A stretch of DNA of 64,000 nucleotides, from the NCBI GenBank assembly GCA_037783545.1, contig JBBELK010000522.1, forward strand, positions 307,602 to 371,601, in the 5' to 3' direction. Source of the stretch: Henricia sp. BOLD:AAB3569 (lineage: Eukaryota; Echinodermata; Asteroidea; Spinulosida; Echinasteridae). Of the stretch, positions 49,301-62,999 are shown in pieces. The first letter of the stretch is position 1; each line of letters begins with the position of its first letter. Under the pieces are notes generated by a model. It was not told the DNA's origin and made no database searches. It was given only the letters and a program-made list of their open reading frames with translations. The position numbers were made by a program, and so were the translations under genes.

Positions 49301-52300
49301 GACTTTCGCCGGGAAATGGCAGAGAAATTTTAAAGTTTAGAAAAAACTGGGTTGAGGCTTCCTGACTGCTCTCACGCAAACCGTGGCTGTCTGTACACAC
49401 CTCTTTGGGGTACTCCTGAGTTGTGCGCATGCTCAGTCATTCGGACTGTCGTTAACGCACCGCAGTTTGGCTCGGCAATTTAGTCAAAGTGTGGTCCAAA
49501 CGTCGGCAAATTTGGAGGTCGAAAAATGTTCCGACGAACTTTCAAATTTTGCATGCCCTAAACTCTCTATATTGCGCACTTGTCATAAAAAATTGACAGA
49601 CTTTCGCCGGGAAATGGCAGAGAAATTTCAAAGTTTAGAAAAAACTGGGTTGAGGCTTCCTGACTGCTCTCACGCAAACCGTGGCTGTCTGTACACACCT
49701 CTTTGGGGTACTCCTGAGTTGTGCTCATGCTCAGTCATTCGGACTGTCGTTAACGCACCGCAGTTTGGCTCGGCAATTTGGTCAAAGTGTGGTCCAAACG
49801 TCGGCAAATTTGGAGGTCGAAAAATGTTCCGACGAACTTCAAATTTTGCATGCCCTAAACTCTCTATATTGCGCACTTGTCATAAAAAATTGACAGACTT
49901 TCGCCGGGGAAATGGCAGAGAAATTTCAAAGTTTAGAAAAAACTGGGTTGAGGCTTCCTGACTGCTCTCACGCAAACCGTGGCTGTCTGTACACACCTCT
50001 TTGGGGTACTCCTGAGTTGTGCGCATGCTCAGTCATTCGGACTGTCGTAAACGCACCGCAGTTTGGCTCGGCAATTTGGTCAAAGTGTGGTCCAAACGTC
50101 GGCAAATTTGGAGGTCGAAAATGTTCCGACGAACTTCAAATTTTGCATGCCCTAAAATCTCTATATTGCGCACTTGTCATAAAAAATTGACAGACTTTCG
50201 CCGGGAAATGGCAGAGAAATTTCAAAGTTTAGAAAAAACTGGGTTGAGGCTTCCTGACTGCTCTCACGCAACCGTGGCTGTCTGTACACACCTCTTTGGG
50301 GTACTCCTGAGTTGTGCGCATGCTCAGTCATTCGGACTGTCGTTAACGCACCGCAGTTTGGCTCGGCAATTTGGTCAAAGTGTGGTCCAAACGTCGGCAA
50401 ATTTGGAGGTCGAAAAATGTTCCGACGAACTTCAAATTTTGCATGCCCTAAACTCTCTATATTGCGCACTTGTCATAAAAAATTGACAGACTTTCGCCGG
50501 GAAATGGCAGAGAAATTTCAAAGTTTAGAAAAAACTGGGTTGAGGCTTCCTGACTGCTCTCACGCAAACCGTGGCTGTCTGTACACACCTCTTTGGGGTA
50601 CTCCTGAGTTGTGCGCATGCTCAGTCATTCGGACTGTCGTTAACGCACCGCAGTTTGGCTCGGCAATTTGGGTCAAAGCGTGGTCCAAACGTCGGCAAAT
50701 TTGGAGGTCGAAAAATGTTCCGACGAACTTCAAATTTTGCATGCCCTAAACTCTCTATATTGCGCACTTGTCATAAAAAATTGACAGACTTTCGCCTGGA
50801 AATGGCAGAGAAATTTCAAAGTTTAGAAAAAACTGGGTTGATGCTTTCTGACTGCTCTCACGCCAAACCGTGGCTGTCTGTACACACCTCTTTGGGGTAC
50901 TCCTGAGTTGTGCGCATGCTCAGTCATTCGGACTGTCGTTAACGCACGCAGTTTGGCTCGGCAATTTGGTCAAAGCGTGGTCCAAACGTCGGCAAATTTG
51001 GAGGTCGAAAAATGTTCCGACGAACTTCAAATTTTGCATGCCCTAAACTCTCTATATTGCGCACTTGTCATAAAAAATTGACAGACTTTCGCCGGGAAAT
51101 GGCAGAGAAATTTCAAAGTTTAGAAAAAACTGGGTTGAGGCTTCCTGACTGCTCTCACGCAAACCGGTGGCTGTCTGTACACACCTCTTTGGGGGTACTC
51201 CTGAGTTGTGCGCATGCTCAGTCATTCGGACCTGTCGTTAACGCACCGCAGTTTGGCTCGGCAATTTGGTCAAAGTGTGGTCCAAACGTCGGCAAATTTG
51301 GAGGGTCGAAAAATGTTCCGACGAACTTCAAATTTTGCATGCCCTAAACTCTCTATATTGCGCACTTGTCATAAAAAATTGACAGACTTTCGCCGGGAAA
51401 TGACAGAGAAATTTCAAGGTTTAGAAAAAAATGGGTTGAGGCTTCCTGACTGCTCTCACGCAAACCTGTGGCTGTCTGTACACACCTCTTTGGGGGTACT
51501 CCTGAGTTGTGCGCATGCTCAGTCATTCGGACTGTCGTTAACGCACCGCAGTTTGGCTCGGCAATTTGGTCAAAGTGTGGTCCAAACGTCGGCAAATTTG
51601 GAGGTCGAAAAATGTTCCGACGAACTTCAAATTTTGCATGCCCTAAACTCTCTATATTGCGCACTTGTCATAAAAAATTGACAGACTTTCGCCGGGAAAT
51701 GGCAGAGAAATTTCAAAAGTTTAGAAAAAACTGGGTTGAGGCTTCCTGACTGCTCTCACGCAAACCGTGGCTGTCTGTACACACCTCTTTGGGGTACTCC
51801 TGAGTTGTGCGCATGCTCAGTCATTCGGACTGTCGTTAACGCACCGCAGTTTGGCTCGGCAATTTGGTCAAAGTGTGGTCCAAACGTCGGCAAATTTGGA
51901 GGTCGAAAAATGTTCCGACGAACTTCAAATTTTGCATGCCCTAAACTCTCTATATTGCGCACTTGTCATAAAAAATTGACAGACTTTCGCCGGGAAATGG
52001 CAGAGAAATTTCGAAGTTTAGAAAAAACTGGGTTGAGGCTTCCTGACTGCTCTCACGCAAACCGTGGCTGTCTGTACACACCTCTTTGGGGGTACTCCTG
52101 AGTTGTGCGCATGCTCAGTCATTCGGACTGTCGTTAACGCACCGCAGTTTGGCTCGGCAATTTGGGTCAAAGTGTGGTCCAAACGTCCGGCAAATTTGGA
52201 GGTCGAAAATGTTCCGACGAACTTCAAATTTTGCATGCCCTAAACTCTCTATATTGCGCACTTGTCATAAAAAATTGACAGACTTTCGCCGGGAAATGGC

Positions 52301-55300
52301 AGAGAAATTTCAAAGTTTAGAAAAAACTGGGTTGAGGCTTCCTGACTGCTCTCACGCAAACCGTGGCTGTCTGTACACACCTCTTTGGGTACCCCTGAGT
52401 TGTGCGCATGCTCAGTCATTCGGACTGTCGTTAACGCACCGCAGTTTGGCTCGGCAATTTGGTCAAAGTGTGGTCCAAACGTCGGCAAATTTGGAGTCGA
52501 AAAAATGTTCCAACGAACTTCAAATTTTGCATGCCCTAAACTCTCTATATTGCGCACTTGTCATAACAAATTGACAGACTTTCGCCGGGAAATGGCAGAG
52601 AAATTTCAAAGTTTAGAAAAAACTGGGTTGAGGCTTCCTGACTGCTCTCACGCAAACCGTGGCTGTCTGTACACACCTTCTTTTGGGGTACTCCTGAGTT
52701 GTGCGGCATGCTCAGTCATTCGGACTGTCGTTAACGCACCGCAGTTTGGCTCGGCAATTTTAGTCAAAGTGTGGTCCAAACGTCGGCAAATTTGGAGGTC
52801 GAAAAATGTTCCGACGAACTTCAAATTTTGCATGCCCTAAACTCTCTATATTGCGCACTTGTCATAAAAAATTGACAGACTTTCGCCGGGAAATGGCAGA
52901 GAAATTTCAAAGTTTAGAAAAAAACTGGGTTGAGGCTTCCTGACTGCTCTCACGCAAACCGTGGCTGTCTGTACACACCTCTTTGGGGTACTCCTGAGTT
53001 GTGCGCATGCTCAGTCATTCGGACTGTCGTTAACGCACCGCAGTTTGGCTCGGCAATTTGGTCAAAGTGTGGTCCAAACGTCGGCAAATTTGGAGGTCGA
53101 AAAATGTTCCGACGAACTTCAAATTTTGCATGCCCTAAAATCTCTATATTTGCCGCACTTGTCATAAAAAATTGACAGACTTTCGCCGGGAAATGGCAGA
53201 GAAATTTCAAAGTTTAGAAAAAACTGGGTTGAGGCTTCCTGACTGCTCTCACGCAAACCGTGGCTGTCTGTACACACCTCTTTGGGGTACTCCTGAGTTG
53301 TGCGCATGCTCAGTCATTCGGACTGTCGTTAACGCACCGCAGTTTGGCTCGGCAATTTGGTCAAAGTGTGGTCCAAACGTCGGCAAATTTGGAGGTCGAA
53401 AAATGTTCCAACGAACTTCAAATTTTGCATGCCCTAAACTCTCTATATTGCGCACTTGTCATAAAAAATTGACAGACTTTCGCCGGGAAATGGCAGAGAA
53501 ATTTCAAAGTTTAGAAAAAACTGGGTTGAGGCTTCCTGACTGCTCTCACGCAAACCGTGGCTGTCTGTACACACCTCTTTGGGGGTACTCCTGAGTTGTG
53601 CGCATGCTCAGTCATTCGGACTGTCGTTAACGCACCGCAGTTTGGCTCGGCAATTTGGTCAAAGCGTGTCCAAACGTCGGCAAATTGGAGGTCGAAAAAT
53701 GTTCCGACGAACTTCAAATTTTGCATGCCCTAAACTCTCTATATTGCGCACTTGTCATAAAAAATTGACAGACTTTCGCCGGGAAATGGCAGAGAAAATT
53801 TCAAAGTTTAGAAAAAACTGGGTTGAGGCTTCCTGACTGCTCTCACGCAAACCGTGCTGTCTGTACACACCTCTTTGGGGTACTCCTGAGTTGGTGCGCA
53901 TGCTCAGTCATTCGGACTGTCGTTAACGCACCGCAGTTTGGCTCGGCAATTGGTCAAAGTGTGGTCCAAACGTCGGCAAATTTGGAGGTCGAAAAATGTT
54001 CCGACGAACTTCAAATTTTGCATGCCCTAAACTCTCTATATTGCGCACTTGTCATAAAAAATTGACAGACTTTCGCCGGGAAATGGCAGAGAAATTCAAA
54101 GTTTAGAAAAAACTGGGTTGAGGCTTCCTGACTGCTCTCACGCAAACCGTGGCTGTCTGTACACACCTCTTTGGGGGAACTCCTGAGTTGTGCGCATGCT
54201 CAGTCATTCGGACTGTCGTTAACGCACCGCAGTTTGGCTCGGCAATTTGGTCAAAGTGTGGTCCAAACGTCGGCAAATTTGGAGGTCGAAAAATGTTCCG
54301 ACGAACTTCAAATTTTGCATGCCTAAACTCTCTATATTGCGCACTTGTCATAAAAAATTGACAGACTTTCGCCGGAAATGGCAGAGAAATTCAAAGTTTA
54401 GAAAAAACTGGGTTGAGGCTTCCTGACTGCTCTCACGCAAACCGTGGCTGTCTGTACACACCTCTTTGGGGTACTCCTGAGTTGTGCGCATGCTCAGTCA
54501 TTCGGACTGTCGTTAACGCACCGCAGTTTGGCTCGGCAATTTGGTCAAAGTGTGGTCCAAACGTCGGCAAATTTGGAGGTCGAAAAATGTTCCGACGAAC
54601 TTCAATTTTGCATGCCCTAAACTCCTCTATATTGCGCACTTGTCATAAAAAATTGACAGACTTTCGCCGGGAAATGGCAGAGAAATTTCAAAGTTTAGAA
54701 AAAACTGGTTGAGGCTTCCTGACTGCTCTCACGCAAACCGTGGCTGTCTGTACACACCTCTTTGGGGTACTCCTGAGTTGTGCGCATGCTCAGTCATTCG
54801 GACTGTCGTTAAACGCACCGCAGTTTGGCTCGGCAATTCTGGTCAAAGTGTGGTCCAAACGTCGGCAAATTTGGAGGTCGAAAAATGTTCCGACGAACTT
54901 CAAATTTTGCATGCCCTAAACTCTCTATATTGCGCACTTGTCATAAAAAAATTTACAGACTTTCGCCGGGAAATGGCAGAGAAATTTCAAAGTTTAGAAA
55001 AAACTGGGTTGAGGCTTCCTGACTGCTCTCACGCAAACCGTGGCTGTCTGTACACACCTCTTTGGGGTACTCCTGAGTTGTGCGCATGCTCAGTCATTCG
55101 GACTGTCGTTAACGCACCGCAGTTTGGCTCGGCAATTTGGTCAAAGTGTGGTCCAAACGTCGGCAATTTGGAGGTCGAAAAATGTTCCGACGAACTTCAA
55201 ATTTTGCATGGCCCTAAACTCTCTATATTGCGCACTTGTCATAAAAATTGACAGACTTTCGCCGGGAATGGCAGAGAAATTTCAAAGTTTAGAAAAAACT

Positions 55301-55841
55301 GGGTTGAGGCTTCCTGACTGCTCTCACGCAAAACCGTGGCTGTCTGTACACACCTCTTTGGTGTACTCCTGAGTTGTGCGCATGCTCAGTCATTCGGACT
55401 GTCGTAAACGCACCGCAGTTTGGCTCGGCAATTTGGTCAAAGTGTGGTCAAACGTCGGCAAATTTGGAGGTCGAAAAATGTTCCGACGAACTTCAAATTT
55501 TGCATGCCCTAAACTCTCTATATTGCGCACTTGTCATAAAAAATTGACAGACTTTCGCCGGGGAAAATGGCAGAGAAATTTCAAAGTTTAGAAAAAACTG
55601 GGATGAGGCTTCCTGACTGCTCTCACGCAAACCGTGGCTGTCTGTACACACCTCTTTGGGTACTCCTGAGTTGTGCGCATGCTCAGTCATTCGGACTGTC
55701 GTTAACGCACCGCAGTTTGGCTCGGCAATTTGGTCAAAGTGTGGTCCAAACGTCGGCAAATTTGGAGGTCGAAAAATGTTCCGACGAACTTCAAATTTTG
55801 CATGCCCTAAACTCTCTATATTGCGCACTTGTCATAAAAAA

Positions 55842-58800
55842 ATTGACAGACTTTCGCCGGGAAATGGCAGAGAAATTTCAAAGTTTAGAAAAAAACTGGG
55901 TTGAGGCTTCCTGACTGCTCTCACGCAAACCGTGGCTGTCTGTACACACCTCTTTGGGGTACTCCTGAGTTGTGCGCATGCTCAGTCATTCGGACTGTCG
56001 TTAACGCACCGCAGGTTTGGCTCGGCAATTTAGTCAAAGTGTGGTCCAAACGTCGGCAAATTTGGAGGTCGAAAAATGTTCCGACGAACTTCAAATTTTG
56101 CATGCCCTAAACTCTCTATATTGCGCACTTGTCATAAAAAATTGACAGACTTTCGCGGGGAAATGGCAGAGAAATTTCAAAGTTTAGAAAAAACTGGGTT
56201 GAGGCTTTCCTGACTGCTCTCACGCAAACCGTGGGCTGTCTGTACACACCTCTTTGGGGTACTCCTGAGTTGTGCGCATGCTCAGTCATTCGGACTGTCG
56301 TTAACGCACCGCAGTTTGGCTCGGCAATTTGGTCAAAGTGTGGTCCAAACGTCGGCAAATTTGGAGGTCGAAAAATGTTCCGACGAACTTCAAATTTTGC
56401 ATGCCCTAAAATCTCTATATTGCGCACTTGTCATAAAAAATTGACAGACTTTCGCCGGGAAATGGCAGAGAAATTTCAAAGTTTAGAAAAAACTGGGTTG
56501 AGGCTTCCTGACTGCTCTCACGCAAACCGTGGCTGTCTGTACACACCTCTTTGGGGTACTCCTGAGTTGTGCGCATGCTCAGTCATTCGGACTGTCGTTA
56601 ACGCACCGCAGTTTGGCTCGGCAATTTGGTCAAAGTGTGGTCCAAACGTCGGCAAATTTGGAGGTCGAAAAATGTTCCGACGAACTTCAAATTTTGCATG
56701 CCCTAAACTCTCTATATTGCGCACTTGTCAGAAAAAATTGACAGACTTTCGCCGGGAAATCGCAGAGAAATTTCAAAGTTTAGAAAAAACTGGGTTGAGG
56801 CTTCCTGACTGCTCTCACGCAAACCGTGGCTGTCTGTACACACCTCTTTGGGGTACTCCTGAGCTGTGCGCATGCTCAGTCATTCGGACTGTCGTTAACG
56901 CACCGCAGTTTGGCTCGGCAATTTGGTCAAAGCGTGGTCCAAACGTCGGCAAATTTGGAGGTCGAAAAATGTTCCGACGAACTTCAAATTTTGCATGCCC
57001 TAAACTCTCTATATTGCGCACTTGTCATAAAAAATTGACAGACTTTCGCCGGGAAATGGCAGAGAAATTTCAAAGTTTAGAAAAAACTGGGTTGAGGCTT
57101 CCTGACTGCTCTCACGCAAACCGTGGCTGTCTGTACACACCTCTTGGGGTACTCCTGAGTTGTGCGCATGCTCAGTCATTCGGACTGTCGTTAACGGCAC
57201 CGCAGTTTGGCTCGGCATTTTAGTCAAAGTGTGGTCCAAACGTCGGCAAATTTGGAGGTCGAAAAATGTTCCGACGAACTTCAAATTTTGCATGCCCTAA
57301 ACTCTCTATATTGCGCACTTGTCATAAAAATTGACAGACTTTCGCCGGGAAATGGCAGAGAAATTTCAAAGTTTAGAAAAAACTGGGTTGAGGCTTCCTG
57401 ACTGCTCTCACGCAAACCGTGGCTGTCTGTACACACCTCTTTGGGCGTACTCCTGAGTTGTGCGCATGCTCAGTCATTCGGACTGTCGTTAACGCACCGC
57501 AGTTTGGCTCGGCAATTTGGTCAAAGTGTGGTCCAAACGTCGGCAAATTTGGAGGTCGAAAAATGTTCCGACGAACTTCAAATTTTGCATGCCCTAAAAT
57601 CTCTATATTGCGCACTTGTCATAAAAAATTGACAGACTTTCGCCGGGAAATGGCAGAGAAATTTCAAAGTTTAGAAAAAACTGGGTTGAGGCTTCCTGAC
57701 TGCTCTCACGCAAACCGTGGCTGTCTGTACACACCTCTTTGGGGTACTCCTGAGTTGTGCGCATGCTCAGTCATTCGGACTGTCGTTAACGCACCGCAGT
57801 TTGGCTCGGCAATTTGGTCAAAGTGTGGTCCAAACGTCGGCAAATTTGGAGGTCGAAAAATGTTCCGACGAACTTCAAATTTTGCATGCCCTAAACTCTC
57901 TATATTGCGCACTTGTCATAAAAAATTGACAGACTTTCGCGGGAAATCGCAGAGAAATTTCAAAGTTTAGAAAAAACTGGGTTGAGGCTTCCTGACTGCT
58001 CTCACGCAAACCGTGGCTGTCTGTACACACCTCTTTGGGGTACTCCTGAGCTGTGCGCATGCTCAGTCATTCGGACTGTCGTTAACGCACCGCAGTTTGG
58101 CTCGGCAATTTGGTCAAAGCGTGGGTCCAAACGTCGGCAAATTTGGAGGTCGAAAAATGTTCCGACGAACTTCAAATTTTGCATGCCCTAAACTCTCTAT
58201 ATTGCGCACTTGTCATAAAAAATTGACAGACTTTCGCCGGGAAATGGCAGAGAAATTTCAAAGTTTAGAAAAAACTGGGGTTGAGGCTTCCTGACTGCTC
58301 TCACGCAAACCGTGGCTGTCTGTACACACCTCTTTGGGGTACTCCTGAGTTGTGCGCATGCTCAGTCATTCGGACTGTCGTTAACGCACCGCAGTTTGGC
58401 TCGGCAATTTAGTCAAAGTGTGGTCCAAACGTCGGCAAATTTGGAGGTCGAAAAATGTTCCGACGAACTTCAAATTTTGCATGCCTAAACTCTCTATATT
58501 GCGCACTTGTCATAAAAAATTGACAGACCTTTCGCCGGGAAATGGCAGAGAAATTTCAAAGTTTAGAAAAAACTGGGTTGAGCTTCCTGACTGCTCTCAC
58601 GCAAACCGTGGCTGTCTGTACACACCTCTTTGGGGTACTCCTGAGTTGTGCGCATGCTCAGTCATTCGGACTGTCGTTAACGCACCGCAGTTTGGCTCGG
58701 CAATTTGGTCAAAGTGTGGTCCAAACGTCGGCAAATTTGGAGGTCGAAAAATGTTCCGACGAACTTCAAATTTTGCATGCCCTAAAATCTCTATATTGCG

Positions 58801-59408
58801 CACTTGTCATAAAAAATTGACAGACTTTCGCCGGAAAATGGCAGAGAAATTTCAAAGTTTAGAAAAAACTGGGTTGAGGCTTCCTGACTGCTCTCACGCA
58901 AACCGTGGCTGTCTGTACACACCTCTTTGGGGTACTCCTGAGTTGTGCGCATGCTCAGTCATTCGGACTGTCGTTAACGCACCGCAGTTTGGCTCGGCAA
59001 TTTGGTCAAGTGTGGTCCAAACGTCGGCAAATTTGGAGGTCGAAAAATGTTCCGACGAACTTCAAATTTTGCATGCCCTAAACTCTCTATATTGCGCACT
59101 TGTCATAAAAAATTGACAGACTTTCGCCGGGAAATCGCAGAGAAATTTCAAAGTTTAGAAAAAACTGGGTTGAGGCTTCCTGACTGCTCTCACGCAAACC
59201 GTGGCTGTCTGTACACACCTCTTTGGGGTACTCCTGAGCTGTGCGCATGCTCAGTCATTCGGACTGTCGTTAACGCACCGCAGTTTGGCTCGGCAATTTG
59301 GTCAAAGCGTGGTCCAAACGTCGGCAAATTTGGAGGTCGAAAAATGTTCCGACGAACTTCAAATTTTGCATGCCCTAAACTCTCTATATTGCGCACTTGT
59401 CATAAAAA
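55842..59408 (+). repeat. 1188-bp tetramer HOR, three copies (family B)
   Basis: Copies run 55842-57033, 57034-58221 and 58222-59408. The unit order is: one with 'tttagtcaaag' (56031, 57220, 58409), one with 'ccctaaaatctc' (56403, 57593, 58780), one ordinary, and one with 'gaaatcgcag' plus 'gagctgtgcgc' plus 'aaagcgtgg' (56737, 57925 and 59112 unit starts). The substitutions agree between copies, but each copy also has its own single-base indels, for example 'gcaggtttggc' near 56011, 'taacggcacc' near 57192 and 'gagcttcctg' near 58581. Confidence 0.83.
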
Positions 59409-62400
59409 ATTGACAGACTTTCGCCGGGAAATGGCAGAGAAATTTCAAAGTTTAGAAAAAACTGGGTTGAGGCTTTCCTGACTGCTCTCACGCAAACCGT
59501 GGCTGTCTGTACACACCTCTTTGGGGTACTCCTGAGTTGTGCGCATGCTCAGTCATTCGGACTGTCGTTAACGCACCGCAGTTTGGCTCGGCAATTTGGT
59601 CAAAAGTGTGGTCCAAACGTCGGCAAATTTGGAGGTCGAAAAATTTTCCGACGAACTTCAAATTTTGCATGCCCTAAACTCTCTATATTGCGCACTTGTC
59701 ATAAAAAATTGACAGACTTTCGCCGGGAAATGACAGAGAAATTTCAAAGTTTAGAAAAAATGGGTTGAGGCTTCCTGACTGCTCTCACGCAAACCGTGGC
59801 TGTCTGTACACACCTCTTTGGGGTACTCCTGGTTGTGCGCATGCTCAGTCATTCGGACTGTCGTTAACGCACCGCAGTTTGGCTCGGCAATTTGGTCAAA
59901 GTGTGGTCCAAACGTCGGCAAATTTGGAGGTCGAAAAATGTTCCGACGAACTTCAAATTTTGCATGCCCCTAAACTCTCTATATTGCGCACTTGTCATAA
60001 AAAATTGACAGACTTTCGCCGGGAAATGGCAGAGAAATTTCAAAGTTTAGAAAAAACTGGGTTGAGGCTTCCTGACTGCTCTCACGCAAACCGTGGCTGT
60101 CTGTACACACCTCTTTGGGGTACTCCTGAGTTGTGCGCATGCTCAGTCATTCGGACTGTCGTTAACGCACCGCAGTTTGGCTCGGCAATTTGGTCAAAGT
60201 GTGGTCCAAACGTCGGCAAATTTGGAGGTCGAAAAATGTTCCGACGAACTTCAAATTTTGCATGCCCTAAAACTCTCTATATTGCGCACTTGTCATAAAA
60301 AATTGACAGACTTTCGCCGGGAAATGGCAGAGAAATTTCAAAGTTTAGAAAAAACTGGGTTGAGGCTTCCTGACTGCTCTCACGCAAACCGTGGCTGTCT
60401 ATACACACCTCTTTGGGGTACTCCTGAGTTGTGCGCATGCTCAGTCATTCGGACTGTCGTTAACGCACCGCAGTTTGGCTCGGCAATTTGGTCAAAGTGT
60501 GGTCCAAACGTCGGCAAATTTGGAGGTCGAAAAAATGTTCCGACGAACTTCAAATTTTGCATGCCCTAAACTCTCTATATTGCGCACTTGTCATAAAAAA
60601 TTGACAGACTTTCGCCGGGAAATGGCAGAGAATTTCAAAGTTTAGAAAAAACTGGGTTGAGGCTTCCTGACTGCTCTCACGCAAACCGTGGCTGTCTGTA
60701 CACACCCTCTTTGGGTACTCCTGAGTTGTGCGCATGCTCAGTCATTCGGACTGTCGTTAACGCACCGCAGTTTGGCTCGGCAATTTGGTCAAGAGTGGTC
60801 CAAACGTCGGCAATTTGGAGGTCGAAAAATGTTCCGACGAACTTCAAATTTTGCATGCCCTAAACTCTCTATATTGCGCACTTGTCATAAAAAATTGACA
60901 GACTTTCGCCGGGAAATGGCAGAGAAATTTCAAAGTTTAGAAAAAACTGGGTTGAGGCTTCCTGACTGCTCTCACGCAAACCGTGGCTGTCTGTACACAC
61001 CTCTTTGGGGTACTCCTGAGTTGTGCGCATGCTCAGTCATTCGGACTGTCGTTAACGCACCGCAGTTTGGCTCGGCAATTTGGTCAAAGTGTGGTCCAAA
61101 CGTCGGCAAATTTGGAGGTCGAAAAATGTTCCGACGAACTTCAAATTTTGCATGCCCTAAACTCTCTATATTGCGCACTTGTCATAAAAAATTGACAGAC
61201 TTTCGCCGGGAAATGGCAGAGAAATTTCAAAGTTTAGAAAAACTGGGTTGAGGCTTCCTGACTGCTCTCACGCAAACCGTGGCTGTCTGTACACACCTCT
61301 TTGGGGTACTCCTGAGTTGTGCGCATGCTCAGTCATTCGGACTGTCGTTAACGCACCGCAGTTTGGCTCGCAATTTGGTCAAAGTGTGGTCCAAACGTCG
61401 GCAAATTTGGAGGTCGAAAATGTTCGACGAACTTCAAATTTTGCATGCCCTAAACTCTCTATATTGCGCACTTGTCATAAAAAATTGACAGACTTTCGCC
61501 GGGAAATGGCAGAGAAATTTCAAAGTTTAGAAAAAACTGGGTTGAGGCTTCCTGACTGCTCTCACGCAAACCGTGGCTGTCTGTACACACTCTTTGGGGT
61601 ACTCCTGAGTTGTGCGCATGCTCATCATTCGGACTGTCGTTAACGCACCGCAGTTTGGCTCGGCAATTTGGTCAAAGTGTGGTCCAAACGTCGGCAAATT
61701 TGGAGGTCGAAAATGTTCCGACGAACTTCAAATTTTGCATGCCCTAAACTCTCTATATTGCGCACTTGTCATAACAAATTGACAGACTTTCGCCGGGAAA
61801 TGGCAGAGAAATTTCAAAATTTAGAAAAAAAACTGGGTTGAGGCTTCCTGACTGCTCTCACGCAAACCGTGGCTGTCTGTACGCACCTCTTTGGGGTACT
61901 CTTGAGTTGTGCGCATGCTCAGTCATTCGGACTGTCGTTAACGCACCGCAGTTGGTTCGGCAATTTGGTCAAAGTGTGGTCCAAACGTCGGCAAATTTGG
62001 AGGTCGAAAAATGTTCCGACGAACTTCAAATTTTGCATGCCCTAAACTCTCTATATTGCGCACTTGTCATACAAAATTGACAGACTTTCGCCGGGAAATG
62101 GCAGATAAATTTCAAAGTTTAGAAAAAAATGGGTTGAGGCTTCCTGACTGCTCTCACGCAAACCGTGGCTGTCTGTACACACCTCTTTGGGGTACTCCTG
62201 AGTTGTGCGCATGCTCAGTCATTCGGACTGTCGTTAACGCACCGCAGTTTGGCTCGGCCAATTTGGTCAAAGTGTGGTCCAAACGTCGGCAAATTTGGAG
62301 GTCGAAAAATGTTCCGACGACTTCAAATTTTGCATGCCCTAAACTCTCTATATTGCGCACTTGTCATAAAAAATTGACAGACTTTCGCCGGGAAATGGCA

Positions 62401-62999
62401 GAAGAAATTTCAAAGTTTAGAAAAAACTGGGTTGAGGCTTCCTGACTGCTCTCATGCAAACCGTGGCTGTCTGTACACACCTCTTTGGGGTACTCCTGAG
62501 TTGTGCGCCATGCTCAGTCATTCGGACTGTCGTTAACGCACCGCAGTTTGGCTCGGCAATTTGGTCAAAGTGTGGTCCAAACGTCGGCAAATTTGGAGGT
62601 CGAAAAATGTTCCGACGAACTTCAAATTTTGCATGCCCTAAACTCTCTATATTGCGCACTTGTCATAACAAATTGACAGACTTTCGCCGGGAAATGCAGA
62701 GAAATTTCAAAGTTTAGAAAAAACTGGTTGAGGCTTCCTGACTGCTCTCACGCAAACCGTGGCTGTCTGTACACACCTCTTTGGGTACTCCTGAGTTGTG
62801 CGCATGCTCAGTCATTCGGACTGTCGTTAACGCACCGCAGTTTGGCTCGGCAATTTGGTCAAAGTGTGTCCAAACGTCGGCAAATTGGAGGTCGAAAAAT
62901 GTTCCGACGAACTTCAAATTTGCATGCCCTAAACTCTCTATATTGCGCACTTGTCATAAAAAATTGACAGACTTTCGCCGGGAAATGGCAGAGAAATTT

